Assembly: GCA_013399015.1 (NCBI GenBank)
Contig: VWZX01005784.1
Coordinates: 1,221,499 to 1,285,498 of the forward strand
Direction of reading: 5' to 3'
Source: Galbula dea
Lineage: Eukaryota; Chordata; Aves; Piciformes; Galbulidae
Length of the DNA stretch: 64,000 nt
Under the pieces are notes generated by a model. The model was not told where the DNA came from. It saw only the letters and a list, made by a program, of their open reading frames with translations, and made no database searches. Shown here piece after piece: positions 23,952 through 35,170 of this stretch (position 1 is the stretch's first letter; the number at the start of each line of letters is the position of its first letter). The position numbers and the translations under genes are program-made.

Positions 23952-26900
23952 ATGCCAATCGTGGAGAAGCTGAGGGAGGCGCTGAAGCTAGGCCGACCCG
24001 AGGCGGGCGAGGCCGGGGAACTGGGTCGGCTGCTGGCCGCCTCCGCTAAGAAGGTGCTGCTGCAGAAAATCGAATTCGAGCCCGCCAGCCGCGGCTTCTC
24101 CTGCGAGCTTCAGCACCTTCGCGGCAAGTATGTGCTGCTCAATCCCCGGGCCGAGGCCACCGGCCGCCACCGAGGCCCTGAGGAGGAGCCACCCGGTAGG
24201 CAAGGTTCGTAGAGAGGGTGAGGGGGGGGTCTTCCCGTGCTCCGCACTCCCCAGCTCACTGCCCCTCTCTTCGCAGGCGGCGACCATGGCCCTGAAGGAC
24301 GAGGGGACGGAGTCCCTGCACCCCAGAAGGTGCTTTTCCCGGCAGAGCGCCTTTCCATGAAATGGGACCGGATCTACCGGGTCGGCGCTGGTCTGCACAA
24401 CCTGGGGAACACCTGCTTCCTCAACTCCACCGTACAGTGCCTGACCTACACACCACCGCTCGCCAACTACCTGCTCTCCAAGGAGCACAGCCGCAGCTGT
24501 GAGTGGGGAGTCCCGGCTCAGTGGGTGGCAGGACAGAGGTGGCTGTGCCAGTGGAGTGCCTACCAGTCCTGTTCACAATGCTGTGCTCAGCACCTCTGTG
24601 TGTGGCTCTGGCAAGGGGGTTGTGGGTGGCAGGATGTGCCTTCTCTCCTCCCTCCTGCCCATTTCTCTGTCGAGAGGCCATTCCTGTTTATGACTTGCTT
24701 TTCCTCCCTGTAGCAGCATTCCCCAGCTCTATACCCTTGTGTCTGGGCAAGTTTTGTGTTTGCTGGACATAGCTGGACTAAGATGGGTCCAACAGAATCT
24801 GGGGGCTTAGCTGAGGGTCCCAAAGAGCCACTGCCTGTGGGGACTGCGTGAGGGCAGGGCAGAAGGCTATGTATAGGCAGCATACGGCTTTGAAAAAGAG
24901 TCTGGTGGGCTCTAGTACTGTGATCAGGGCTGTGCCAGACAGGGTGGTATGAGCAGGTCCCTGTGTACCTGGGGTGCCCCAGAGCCATACTAGACCACAG
25001 AGCTCGTAGGGAGAACTGAGCATGGCTGAGATCCCCCATCCTCTGTACTGCTTCCATCTTTCCTGGGTTTGTTCCCAGCCTCGTGTCTTCTCTTCTGCAG
25101 GTCACCAAGGAGGCTTTTGTATGATGTGCATTATGCAGAACCACACGATCCAGGCTTTCGCCAACAGTGGGAACGCAATAAAGCCACTGTCCTTCATCCG
25201 AGACCTCAAAAGTAAGGATGGCTGCCCTGATCTCCCCTCCCACTTCCTCTCCGTAGCTGTGCAGGAGCAGTGACTAATGCAGGAGCAGAGACTTTGAGAT
25301 CAGGGCAGGGCTTGGCAGACAGTTCTTCTGAAGTGACTCACTAGGCTGCTGGGGGCTGGTGACTATGGGCTGCATGGAGCTTCCCCTGGGTCTGACATCT
25401 GGTTTGGGTTGAGCGGATTCAAACCACTGAGCCTCTGCCCTGAGGGAGGGAGGGCCAGCCTTCCTCTGTTGCAGCATGTGCTGGGGCTGATTCCTCCCTC
25501 TCCTGCAGAGTTTGCCCACAATATCCACTTTGGGAGGCAGGAGGATGCGCATGAGTTTCTGCGTTACACCATCGATGCCATGCAGAAGGCCTGCTTGAGT
25601 GGCTGCACCAGGTACCTGAGGCCTCTGATAGCCCATTGCTACTCTACTCTACTGTCCCCTCACTTTTCCCCTGCACCCATGGGAGGGGACTGTGAGATGA
25701 ACATGTCCACAGGTCAGACTCACAGAGGGAGTTACTGACTCCAGGGGCCTCAAGTAGATAGCCCGTCTCTCTGGCCCTCTGTGACACAGTCTGTCTTCTC
25801 CTTTCTCCTGACTGCTTTGCACCAGCATAGTTGTGGTCCTGTCCCAAAATCCTGAGGCTGCTATGGGTTTGGATCCTGTTCTAGTTGCTGAGGAAACCAG
25901 GCGTGCTTGCTAGTTCAGCCCTTGCTCTGTGGCTGTGGGTGAGCAGCTGTCAACTGGACCCTCTGCCCCAGGAAGCCTGCATTGCCTCTGTCTGCAGTGC
26001 CCAGTTCTGAACTGTGGCCAGGAGTTTCTGCTCCTTTTAGAGGAAGGTGTGCATTTGAGCCTGCTGCCACCTCTGGAACTCTAGCACTGGACAGCAGACT
26101 GGCAGAGGCTGCAACTTCCCTCTACTCCTGAATCTCTGCAGCCTGTCCACTGGCCAGAGCACACAGTGGAGCTGTCCTAAGGACATGGTGGTGGCCCGTG
26201 GGGGGAGTGGCTGCAGAGGGGCAGTGTGAGATCTGGTGCTGCTGTCTCTAGGTTGGATCGCCAGACCCAGGCCACGACGCTGGTTCACCAGATCTTCGGT
26301 GGCTACCTGCGGTCCCGTGGTGAGTACCAGCTGCCAAATCCCGAGCATGGGACTCTATCCCTGGTCTCCTGGGAGCCTTGCAGTAAAGATCTTTTGGGAA
26401 AATGCTAACCAGGTGTAAATGATCCTGAGCTACAGTTGGTCAGCCTTGCAGTTCTTGTGGATCATGATCCCTGCTGTGGCAAGGGAAAAAGCTGTTGCCT
26501 GGGTCCCCAGCTCATTGCCACCAGTAAAGGAACCCACGCTGCCAGCTATCTAGCAACACGTGCTGTGCCAGCACACAGTGGAATTGCCAGGCTCTGCATC
26601 CTGGTCCTCACATCTCAGAGCCCAAACCCGGAGAGATGGAATGCTGCAGCTGCCTGCACTTTGCTGAGGTGGTTGGGTGGTGCAGGTGTTGTGCCAAGCT
26701 GTCCTCATTGCTCTTTCCTTTGCAGTGAAGTGCTCGGTCTGCAAGAGTGTCTCGGACACCTATGACCCTTACCTGGACCTGGCGCTGGAGATCGGGGTAC
26801 GGCAGCAGGGTTGGGGGTAGGGAGGAGCTCTGCTCTCCTGGGGCATGTTCCTGGTCTCCAGGAACTCATTGCTGCTGTCAAGGCTCCTAACCAGCCAGTG

Positions 26901-29900
26901 TCAAGGCACGGCGCAGGAAAGAGGGAAGCAGATGATGTTGTTGCACTGCCTTCTCTGTCTGTCAGAGCAGTGCCTGTTGCCTGAGTGTGAGCTGTGACTC
27001 CTCTCTTGAGGCTCTGTGGTGTTGGACACAGTGCAGCTGACCCTCATGGCATGCTGGCCAGTGCCTGGCTGGTGGAGGCTCTCAGTTTTGGTGTGGTCTG
27101 TAGCCCTGGGCTTGTGCTCTGCGGTATTTCTTGGGGCCAGCATTTCATCAGAAAGCCAGGCTGTCACATGGACAAGCCACTTGTGCCCTGACTCTCTCCT
27201 CTGTCTGGAGCATGTCTTGCTGGAGTGCATCCAAAGAGGGGCAATGAAGCTGAGTAAGGGTTCAGAGCACAACTCTTCTGAGGACCAGCTGAGGGAACTC
27301 AAGTTGTTTAGCCTGGAGAAAATGAAGCTCAGAGGAGACCTCACTCTGTACAACTGCCTTGAAAGGAGGATGGAATGAGGTGGGGGTTGGTCTCTTCTCA
27401 CAAGTGATAGGACAAGAGGAAACAGCTTCCAAGCTGTGGCATGGAAGGCTTTGGTTGGACGCAAGGCAAAATTTCTTCTTCAAAAGGGTTGTCAAGCCCT
27501 GGCCCAGGCTGCCCAGGGCAGTGGTAGAGTCACCATCCCTGGAGGGGTTTAAAAGACATGTAGATATGTTGCTGAAGGACGTGATTTAGTGTTGACTTGG
27601 CAGTTCTGTGTTTACAGTTGGACTTGATGATCTTAAAGGCCTTTTCCAATCAAAATGATTCTATGACTCTGTGTCCTTGCAGCAAGCCTCAAACATAGTG
27701 AGAGCACTGGAGCTGTTTGTGAGGCCAGACCTGCTGGGAGGAGAGAATGCCTACATGTGTGCCAAGTAAGTGTGGGGGTCAGTGGATGGGTGGGGCCCAT
27801 AGGTGTGCTGGTGGGAAGCAGGTGGAAAGCATGCCACAGTACAGGAGGGCTTCTCTGTCTGCTCCATGGCTAAACTGTGAGGTACGTGGCTGAAGAAGCC
27901 TGTGATGAAGCCTGCCACTCCTCAGCGCTCCCTGCTTGTGGCCAGCAGCCAGAGCTGTGAGCAGGTGCCCTGGAGTGCTGCCTGCTGTCAGCAGGGTCAT
28001 TTCCTTGGGGTTTGCCACTTGGCAGGGCTGGCAATCATCTGGATGCTGGAACAGATTGAATAGCTCGAGCTCTTCCTGTGCAGATGCAAGAAGAAGGTGC
28101 CAGCCAGCAAGCGCTTCACCATCCACCGAGCCTCCAACGTCCTCACGCTCTCGCTGAAGCGCTTTGCCGATTTTGGCAGACGCAAAATCACCAAGGTGAG
28201 TTCTTGGCATTCCTGAGCTGGGGCTGTCTCCTGGCCCAAGGCCCTGCTGCAGTCTTGCAGCCCTTCCCCAGCTGTGTGCTGTGGTGGGAGTTTGGCTCAT
28301 CCTGGTATCTTCCTCACTGCGACCTCTACCTGGGGGAGAGCAGATCCTCCTCCTTGTAAGACAGCTGAGCTACTCTTGCTCTAGCACAAAAGCAGTCTGG
28401 TGTGCAGGCTCCTGAGGCATCCTCTCTCTGCAGGACGTGGGGTACCCTGAGTTACTGAACATCCGCCCTTACATGTCTCAGAAAAGCGGGGATCCTGTCA
28501 TGTACACGCTCTACGCGGTGCTGGTGCATTCTGGCTTCAGCTGCCACGCAGGCCACTACTACTGCTACGTGAAGGTGAGCCTCAGGTGTTCTCCTGGCAC
28601 CCCCTCTGGGCTGGGGGCTCTTGGGTCCCTGTAGTGCGCAGAAAGGAGGGTGCTCAGCAGATGTGTGTGCTGTGGAGCACTGGATGGGGGGTACAGGCTG
28701 TGCTCCACCTCAGGAAGTGTGCAGGTCTGCTCTTGCAGAGTCCTCCTTGCCTGCCCTGAGCTGCCTGTGGGTTTTAGGGAAAGGAGCTCTGCTTGCAGGC
28801 ACTGTTCCAGCTACTCTTCATGCCAGAGGAGTCTCCAGGCACAACCCAACCTTGTTCTTTCTTCTTCTGCAGGCCAGCAATGGGCAGTGGTATCAAATGA
28901 ACGATGAACTGGTCCGCTCCAGCAACATCAAAGTGGTCCTCAACCAGCAAGCTTATGTACTGTTCTACCTGAGGTGAGAGCACCTGATGCCTCCCAGCCC
29001 CTCTGTCCTTTGCTCTCAGCATTTGGTACAGGGCTGTTAGCATGTCTCTGGGTGTGGGAAGGAGCTTGGCCCAAGTAGCCCCAATGTGTGTGTGTGTGCT
29101 GGCTTGGAGTAGGGTGGCAGGGAGGAGTCCAGCCCCTTGTGATGGTTTTGCTGTAGATGAAGAGCACGTCATCTCCTCAGAGATTCTGAATCCTTTCTTG
29201 TGTGCATCTCTGGCAAGTGTTCCAGTTGCTCAAACCCTCACAAGTTAACTTGTGCCCTTCTTTGCCTTTACCAGAATCCCCAGCGCCAGGAAGAGCTCAC
29301 AGGTGCCCATTGCCAAAGCTGCCTTCAGCACGCCTGGCCGCACTGGCAGCGACTGCAATGACGTCAAGAAAGCTGTCACCAATGGGCCCCTGTCTTCACC
29401 ACTGATAGGCCAGGTGAGTTGTGAAGGCTGCTTTCAGCCACTGCTCCTGGGAACAGGGAGCTGCTGCCTCTCTGTCTGCTCTGTAAGGGTAGGTGGGCTG
29501 CAGCTTCACAAGGAGGCAGGCAAAGGGGAGGATGGCTCAGCAGAATACCTCCTGCAAAGCAAGTGTTCCTGTGTGGGCCTGGGGAGGGATGGAGAGGGCA
29601 GTATTGCTCTGTATCCTTGGCTCATTGAATTCTCTTCTTGCTGAACTCCTCTCTTTCTCTTTGTCTAGAGACCAGACATGCTGCCAGGGAAGAAGCTGCT
29701 GGGGCCAGAGGAGGTTGGAGTCCCTGTGGCCCGCAGCACGTTCGGGACAGTGCCAAAGCTGCTGAATGGAACTGCTGCACTAAAGCTACCTTCTGGGTCC
29801 CCATCACCCCAGCTGCCCCTCAAAGCCACCCACACGACCACAGCGCTGCCCAGTGACACAGCCCAGAGGCCCAAGAAGCCACTCTCCTTCCTTCAGCATC

Positions 29901-32900
29901 CTCCCACACCCAGGACAGTTCAGGGCTTCTGCAACACTAGCAATGCAACTGGGGCCAAAGCAGAGCCACCCCAGCAGAGCTCCTGGGAGACCAAGCAGCC
30001 ACCTACCTCATCCAAGCTGCTGCTGGGCAACGGGGAGAACACTGGGACCTTGGAGAGGGACTCCTGTGGCAGCAGTGCTGCCAGCCCAGCACATGGCACA
30101 GTGGGGAAGCTGGCCAAAGCATCCCAGAAGACCAAGAATGGGGCTGGCAGCTTCTGTATCTCTCAGGACATGGACTGTGGCATGGAACTCCCTGCTGACC
30201 CCAGCGAAGAGCCAGCTCCCCCCAAAGACTCCAAGCTGGAGAAATTGAAATCCTCCTTGTTGGCCAGCACTGCCCTGGAGCTGAGCAGCACCACGTCACC
30301 ACCTCCAGCCAAGAAGCTGGTGCTGTCTGCTAAAAAGGTGAGCCTTAGCTTCTGCCTGGAGTCTTCAGTAGGTGCCTTATGCCTTCTGAACTGGGGCTTG
30401 TGTTGGGGGCAAGTGTAGAGCTCATGCTGGGTGTCTTGCCAAGCCAGATGGGAGTGGGGAGAGCCCCTCAGCCCCAGAGCTATAGCAGTTGGTCTGGGTC
30501 GGGGTGTGGGGCCAGGCCCCCACTGTTGATCACATCCCTCAGTGATGGCTCCTGCCTAAATGTGCAGGATGGAGGGGGTGGTGGTGCTAGTCCCTGCAGT
30601 GGGGCAGCCTCCCCAGCCTGCTCGGGGCACTTTGCCCCCTGGGGTGAATGGGAGCCTGTGACATTGCAGCTGGAGGGCTGCAGAGTTGTCCCCTCCCTGG
30701 GCAGCAGCGTGGGATCAGCTCTCTGGGTGCCACTGTGCAGCCAGGGCTCAGGATTCTGCACTGGGGTTTCTGTTCTTTAAATTTCCTTCCTTCCTTTTTT
30801 CCTTTGTGCTTCTAACTGAAAACACTTCTGATTCTTCTTCTACCACCCCCACTTCCCTCTCCCTGTCTGTGTCTGTTCCCCTCCCCTTTCTCTGGGCTCC
30901 CCTTTTTATTCTCTCCTCTTGGCTCACGGAAACCTCTTTTCTTTAGACCACCAAGTTTTTATTTATGTCAATAACTGCAGGGCAGCACCCTGGGGAAGGT
31001 GAACAGAAGTGATTGCCACGCACAACCTCACCCACAATTTGCTGAGCACACCACCCACCCTGACTCCACTCCCCAGCCTTTCAGCAGGTTGAGGTAAGCG
31101 CTGCCAGCTGCTGCCAGGCTCCTTCCCAGCAGCGAGACCTGTGGGAGCCTTGGGGTGCTCCATGAGACAACAATCTGGCATCACATCCAGGCATGGCAGC
31201 CCACTCTCCTGTTCTGGGCTGGCAGGGTTTGCTCTGGGTCCTAGAAGCAGGACAGTTTCTTTGACTGTTGGCACAGGGTGGGATAGAGCTTTGCAGTCTC
31301 TGACCACATACTGGTGTCCTGTGGGATCAGGAGGCATCAGCCTGATCTAGATCTTCCTCTGGGTCTCCCTTGTAACCTTCACCATTGGCATGTGCTGCAG
31401 GAATACTCATTCTTTCCTAATCCCCTGTGGACAGCATGTGCCCTGTACATGGCTGGCACTGGGCAGGTGCAGGGTCACTGTGTGTGCTTGCAGCTGCTTC
31501 TCTGGGAGCGGGGTCCAATTCAGATTTCATGGCTGAGATGGTAGCAGTTGGGTGCTGTGCTCATGTACCTTGGAGTGGGGAAGAATACAGGGGCTCCTGT
31601 TCCTGACCTGGCTTTCAGATCATGTCAGCCTCTTTTCCTGTTCTTCAGGCTGTCCTCATCTGCTCTCAAACTCCCCAGTGCTGAAAAGCCTGCCTTCAGC
31701 TCTGTCCTCACCTCAGCCTCTCAGCACCCAGCCTCCCCCCTGGCCAATGGTTCTGCTGCCCACCCTTCACACCCCCTTCCTTCCTGCAGCACCGAGAAGG
31801 GGTCCAGCCAGGTCACCCCTGGTTCTTCCAAAAAGAAACGGCGGAAGCAGCAGCACAGAGCAGATAGCAGCCCCCATGCTTTGGGTCTGAAGGGCAAGGA
31901 TGAAGTCTCCAAACCCCCAAGGAAGAAGAAGAAACTCTCTCAGGAGAGCTCAGTGTCCCCCGTGGGGAAGGAGGTGGCAGACAAGGGTGGCCAGGAGGGC
32001 CCCAGCTGCCAGGGCGTGGAGAGCAGGCCAAAGCAGCCAGTGTCAGGCCCCATGGAGCCCATCTCCCCCCCAAAGAAGAAAAAGAAGAAGAGGAGAATGG
32101 AGGAGACAGGAGAGCACTGCTCTGGGACTCACTCTGGCAGGTGAGGGGTTTGGGTCATGTGAGAGTCCTGCACATCTCCACTCTGCAGGTGGAACGAGTC
32201 TGGCTGTGGAGCCAGCTGAAGCACTGGCTTGCTGGGAGTGGTGTCACCCCTCCCAAGTGTAGTGCTGGGGTGCAGGTGTCCCTGTGTCCCTTTGCCCTGT
32301 GGGGAGCTTAACATTCTTGGTCTGATCTGGCTGGAGGGGCTGACTGTGCTGCCTTCCCTAGCTTTAGGGGGGCTGAACCAGAGCCCTGGAGGACAAAGCA
32401 GTGGCGGAGCATGGAATCAGGAGCTGGAGAGAGTGAGCACCGCAAGCGCAAGTGGAGGGAAAGCCTCGACAGCCCAGCCTTGGAGCAGCCAGCTGCCAAT
32501 GGCATCTGTGCTGCAGGCACCACCCCAGGTATGACCATGTGCCTGCACCCAGGCAGGGGAGAGCTGGCTGATCATTTGCCCATAAAGCCCCTTAGAGCAC
32601 TGCTGTGCAGTCCCTGTTGCATGTTGGTCCCTACAACTGTCTGGTGCTGCCTGTCTTTCTGCCCCCTGTCCTGGGCTGACCTGCTCACAGCCCCGTGTAT
32701 TGCTCCTGCAGAGCTGCCTGGTGTACTCTGGATGAGGTGTGCTCCTCTCCAGACTTGTGGGGATGAGATCCTCAAGGGGTGAAGATTCACCCCGTGCTCC
32801 TCCCTGCCCAGAACAGGCACAGTGTGTCCAAACAGCCTGCATCATCAGGACCTTGTTAGTCCTGACAGTGTCTCCTGGGGCAAAATCTGCCTTAGACGTA

Positions 32901-33737
32901 GAGTGACACAGGAGCTCCCTCTGCCGCCTCCGCCTTCTCACCCACCTTTTTCCACAGTGGTAGCACATGCTTGGGACAGCCAGGCTGGAGAGGGGCAGAG
33001 GCACTGCCCAGCTGCCCCGAGGCCTGAGTCTGGCCAGGGGTCTGGCACAGCACCTGGGAACGTGGTGGAGGAGCTGCTCAGGAACTCCTTGGACAAGGCT
33101 TATGGCAAACAAGGTAAACCCTGCTTGTGTTTGTGGGCAAACAGCCATGCAGCTCCCCTGCCTTGAACCCTGGACATGGACAGAGCCCTCCCTGCTCTGC
33201 CAGAGCCTGAACTCCCCTAGCACCATCGCAGGCAGCTGTGGGATGCTCCTAGAGCTGGGCAGATGCACCCAGGGTGCCACAGAGCAGGGTGCTGGATTGG
33301 GGTGTGCCAGTAGCTGGCCTGGGTGGGGCCCTGTGCAGGCAGGTGCAGCAGAGCACAACATGGAGCTCCTTGCTGACCCCACTGCTCCACAGTCCTGACC
33401 TGGGAGGGTGAGACCTCGGCTGTTAGCCAGGATGCCATTCGGGATGCAGCGTGGGCCCGCAGCCAGACCGTCATCGATGAGTGGGATGAGGAGTTTGACA
33501 GAGGGAAGGTGAGTGCTGGCTATGTCCCAGGCTGGGGCGGGGTGGGTGGGTGGGAGGAGGCAGGGGACTCTGTGCTCTGACCCCACGAGCCTTCCTTCCT
33601 CTGCACAGGTAAAGAAGGTGAAACTGAAGCGGGAGAGGAGGAGACACTTCAATCCCTTCCAGCAGCTGCAGAGCAAGCGCAACTTCTGGTCCATGACACA
33701 TCCTGCCAAGGTGGCTGGCCTAAGCCACCGGCTCTGA
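23952..33737 (+). CDS. USP36: Ubiquitin carboxyl-terminal hydrolase 36, nucleolar deubiquitinase
   Basis: Cysteine protease that removes ubiquitin from nucleolar and other nuclear substrates. Coding exons: 23952-24195, 24277-24498, 25101-25211, 25509-25611, 26252-26319, 26726-26796, 27683-27765, 28084-28195, 28434-28574, 28873-28973, 29275-29413, 29669-30337, then about 31649-32140, 32362-32528, 32958-33113, 33393-33508 and 33609-33737. The first twelve join in frame and encode 688 aa. The USP domain spans about residues 118-420: catalytic Cys128 in GNTCFLNS and His379 in CHAGHYYCYVK, plus CSVC and CAKC metal-binding pairs. Human equivalents are Cys131 and His382. The tail is disordered and lysine-rich (KKKRRK, PPRKKKKLS, PKKKKKKRRM), as expected for nucleolar targeting. 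It ends with the conserved EWDEEFDRGK, then NFWSMTHPAK. The join between 30337 (phase 0) and 31649 (which needs phase 2) is unresolved, so one small exon is probably missing. Start MPIVEKLREALK matches human. Confidence 0.93.
27206..27670 (+). repeat. CR1 LINE 3' end, sense orientation, in USP36 intron
   Basis: The segment matches the well-known avian CR1 3' region as I remember it: GGCAATGAAGCTG, GAACTCAAGTTGTTTAGCCTGG, GGTTGGTCTCTTCTC, GGTTGTCAAGCCCTGG and CCATCCCTGGAGGGGTTTAAAAGAC. It ends GATGATCTTAAAGGCCTTTTCCAATC...ATGATTCTATGACTC, the typical CR1 tail. It is 5'-truncated, diverged and non-coding. Its right end lies about 12 bp before the acceptor of the USP36 exon starting at 27683. 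Confidence 0.93.
29084..29098 (+). repeat. Short TG dinucleotide repeat
   Basis: About seven TG units within the USP36 intron between 28973 and 29275. Simple sequence. Confidence 0.85.
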
Positions 33738-34460
33738 GGTGAGCAAGTCTAGGGGAGCAGGGAAGATGGGTGGCTGCCCAGTGGGGTTCTAATACCTCTC
33801 CTTTCCTCCCAGGCTGAGATCTGCATCCCTAGTCAGCAGCTTGGAGCAGCTGTCAAGCACAGGCAGGGGAGCAATGGCCTGGGAACTGCTGGTGGACCCT
33901 GCTGTGGACACCGATCTCCTGTGTCTCCAGCTCCCAGCTCTGGGGGTCACGCTGTGCTTGGTGCCCCCTTGCCTTCCGCTTCTTGGAGCTGCTGTCTAGA
34001 TGGGCTGGGGCTGCTCCCCTCTGCTCCCCAGCTGACCTGACTTTTCCACGTTCCTCTGCCAGTGCCTCAGTGCCTCTGTCTGGGGCTGGAGCAGCCCCTT
34101 CTCCCACCCAGCCTCCAGCTTAAGGCTCGGGGGGACTCCTGGAAAGTGCCTGTGGATTGTCCCTTCGGCTGCGGGTCCTTATGCCCCCTATGAAGGGGGA
34201 CACCAGCCCCCGCTGCAGCGCTGTGAGCACCGAGGCTGGTGTCCAACTCCTGGGCACGGCTCAGGGATCTCCAACCGCCCCTGCCCTTCTCCTGGACCCC
34301 TCCTGCTCACCGCCCTGCAGTGCTACCCCCTCTCTCCCCTGTGCGAGTCGCAGCGAATCCGTTACCCCCGAGGGTAGGGCCCTGCTTCCGCCCGGCCCCG
34401 CGCTGGCCGCTGGAAGTGGCGGGCGGGTCCCCGCGAGCAATAAACGGGTTGTTCGCGACG
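33738..34460 (+). terminator. USP36 3'UTR with poly(A) signal AATAAA at 34439-34444
   Basis: A donor-like GTGAGC lies 2 nt after the stop codon and an acceptor (TTTCCTCCCAG ending near 33812) follows, so the 3'UTR may be spliced. The only canonical AATAAA downstream is at 34439-34444, about 700 bp after the stop and already inside the CpG-rich sequence leading to CYTH1 exon 1. Its ATG is only 170 bp further on. Confidence 0.6.
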
Positions 34461-35170
34461 GCTCGGTTGGGTTCGGTTCGATTCGGTCCGGTCGGGCTCG
34501 GGGCTGCGGCAAGGGGAGGAGCCTGCCTGTCTCCGCCCTCCCCTGCGTCATGTGCCGCCGCCCGTGGCGGCCTCGGCGGTCTCGTCACGCGGGCGGGGCC
34601 GGAGCGGCGGCGGCGGGATGGAGGAGGAGGGCGGCTACGGTCAGTGCGGGTCCGGGAGGGGCTCGGTGGCTACGGGGAGAGTGCCCGGCACCTCAGGGAA
34701 GGTTCTCGGACTTCCACCTGGGCCGGAGCGGATGCCGCGGGCCCCGGGCACGCAGTCGGTGGACTCCGGGGCGAGGGGCCGGAGGGGAGGGGTCCCCAGT
34801 GGGGCGGAGGCGGCTGTCCGCGGGCAAGAAGGGAAAGAGGGAGGGGGAGTGTTCGGGTCGGGTTCATCCCAGGTGTAAGAGCGAGGTTGGCGGCTCCGGG
34901 CAGGGCTGGGTGTCGGGGCGGTGGGACTCGTTCCCGCAGGTGACGGACCGGCTGCTCGCCGGGGTGGGGCCGCGGCCTTCGCGGCGAGGGGGCGGTGGAG
35001 GAAGCGCCGCGGAGGAAACTTGCACTCGGTGCCTGCAGCCTGCGTCGGGAGGGGAGCCGGTCCCATCTACACCACTCCAGCCTTTGCGCTCATGCTTCAT
35101 CGGCGGCGCGGCCTCATCCTTCCCCGGGGCGCAGCCAGCCCCAGCCACGCTGCGTGGCCTCCCCAGCTCG
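34450..35170 (+). promoter_or_regulatory. CpG-rich CYTH1 promoter region
   Basis: CpG-dense sequence surrounding the first CYTH1 exon (ATG at 34618) and the start of intron 1. No TATA box is evident. It overlaps or touches the end of USP36, so transcription of USP36 probably runs into the CYTH1 promoter. Confidence 0.55.

Noticed and set aside
31401..31466. Possible missing USP36 exon (CTGCAG acceptor, GGGCAG/GTGCAG donor)
   Set aside because: In the required phases it meets a stop codon, and its length does not correct the frame.
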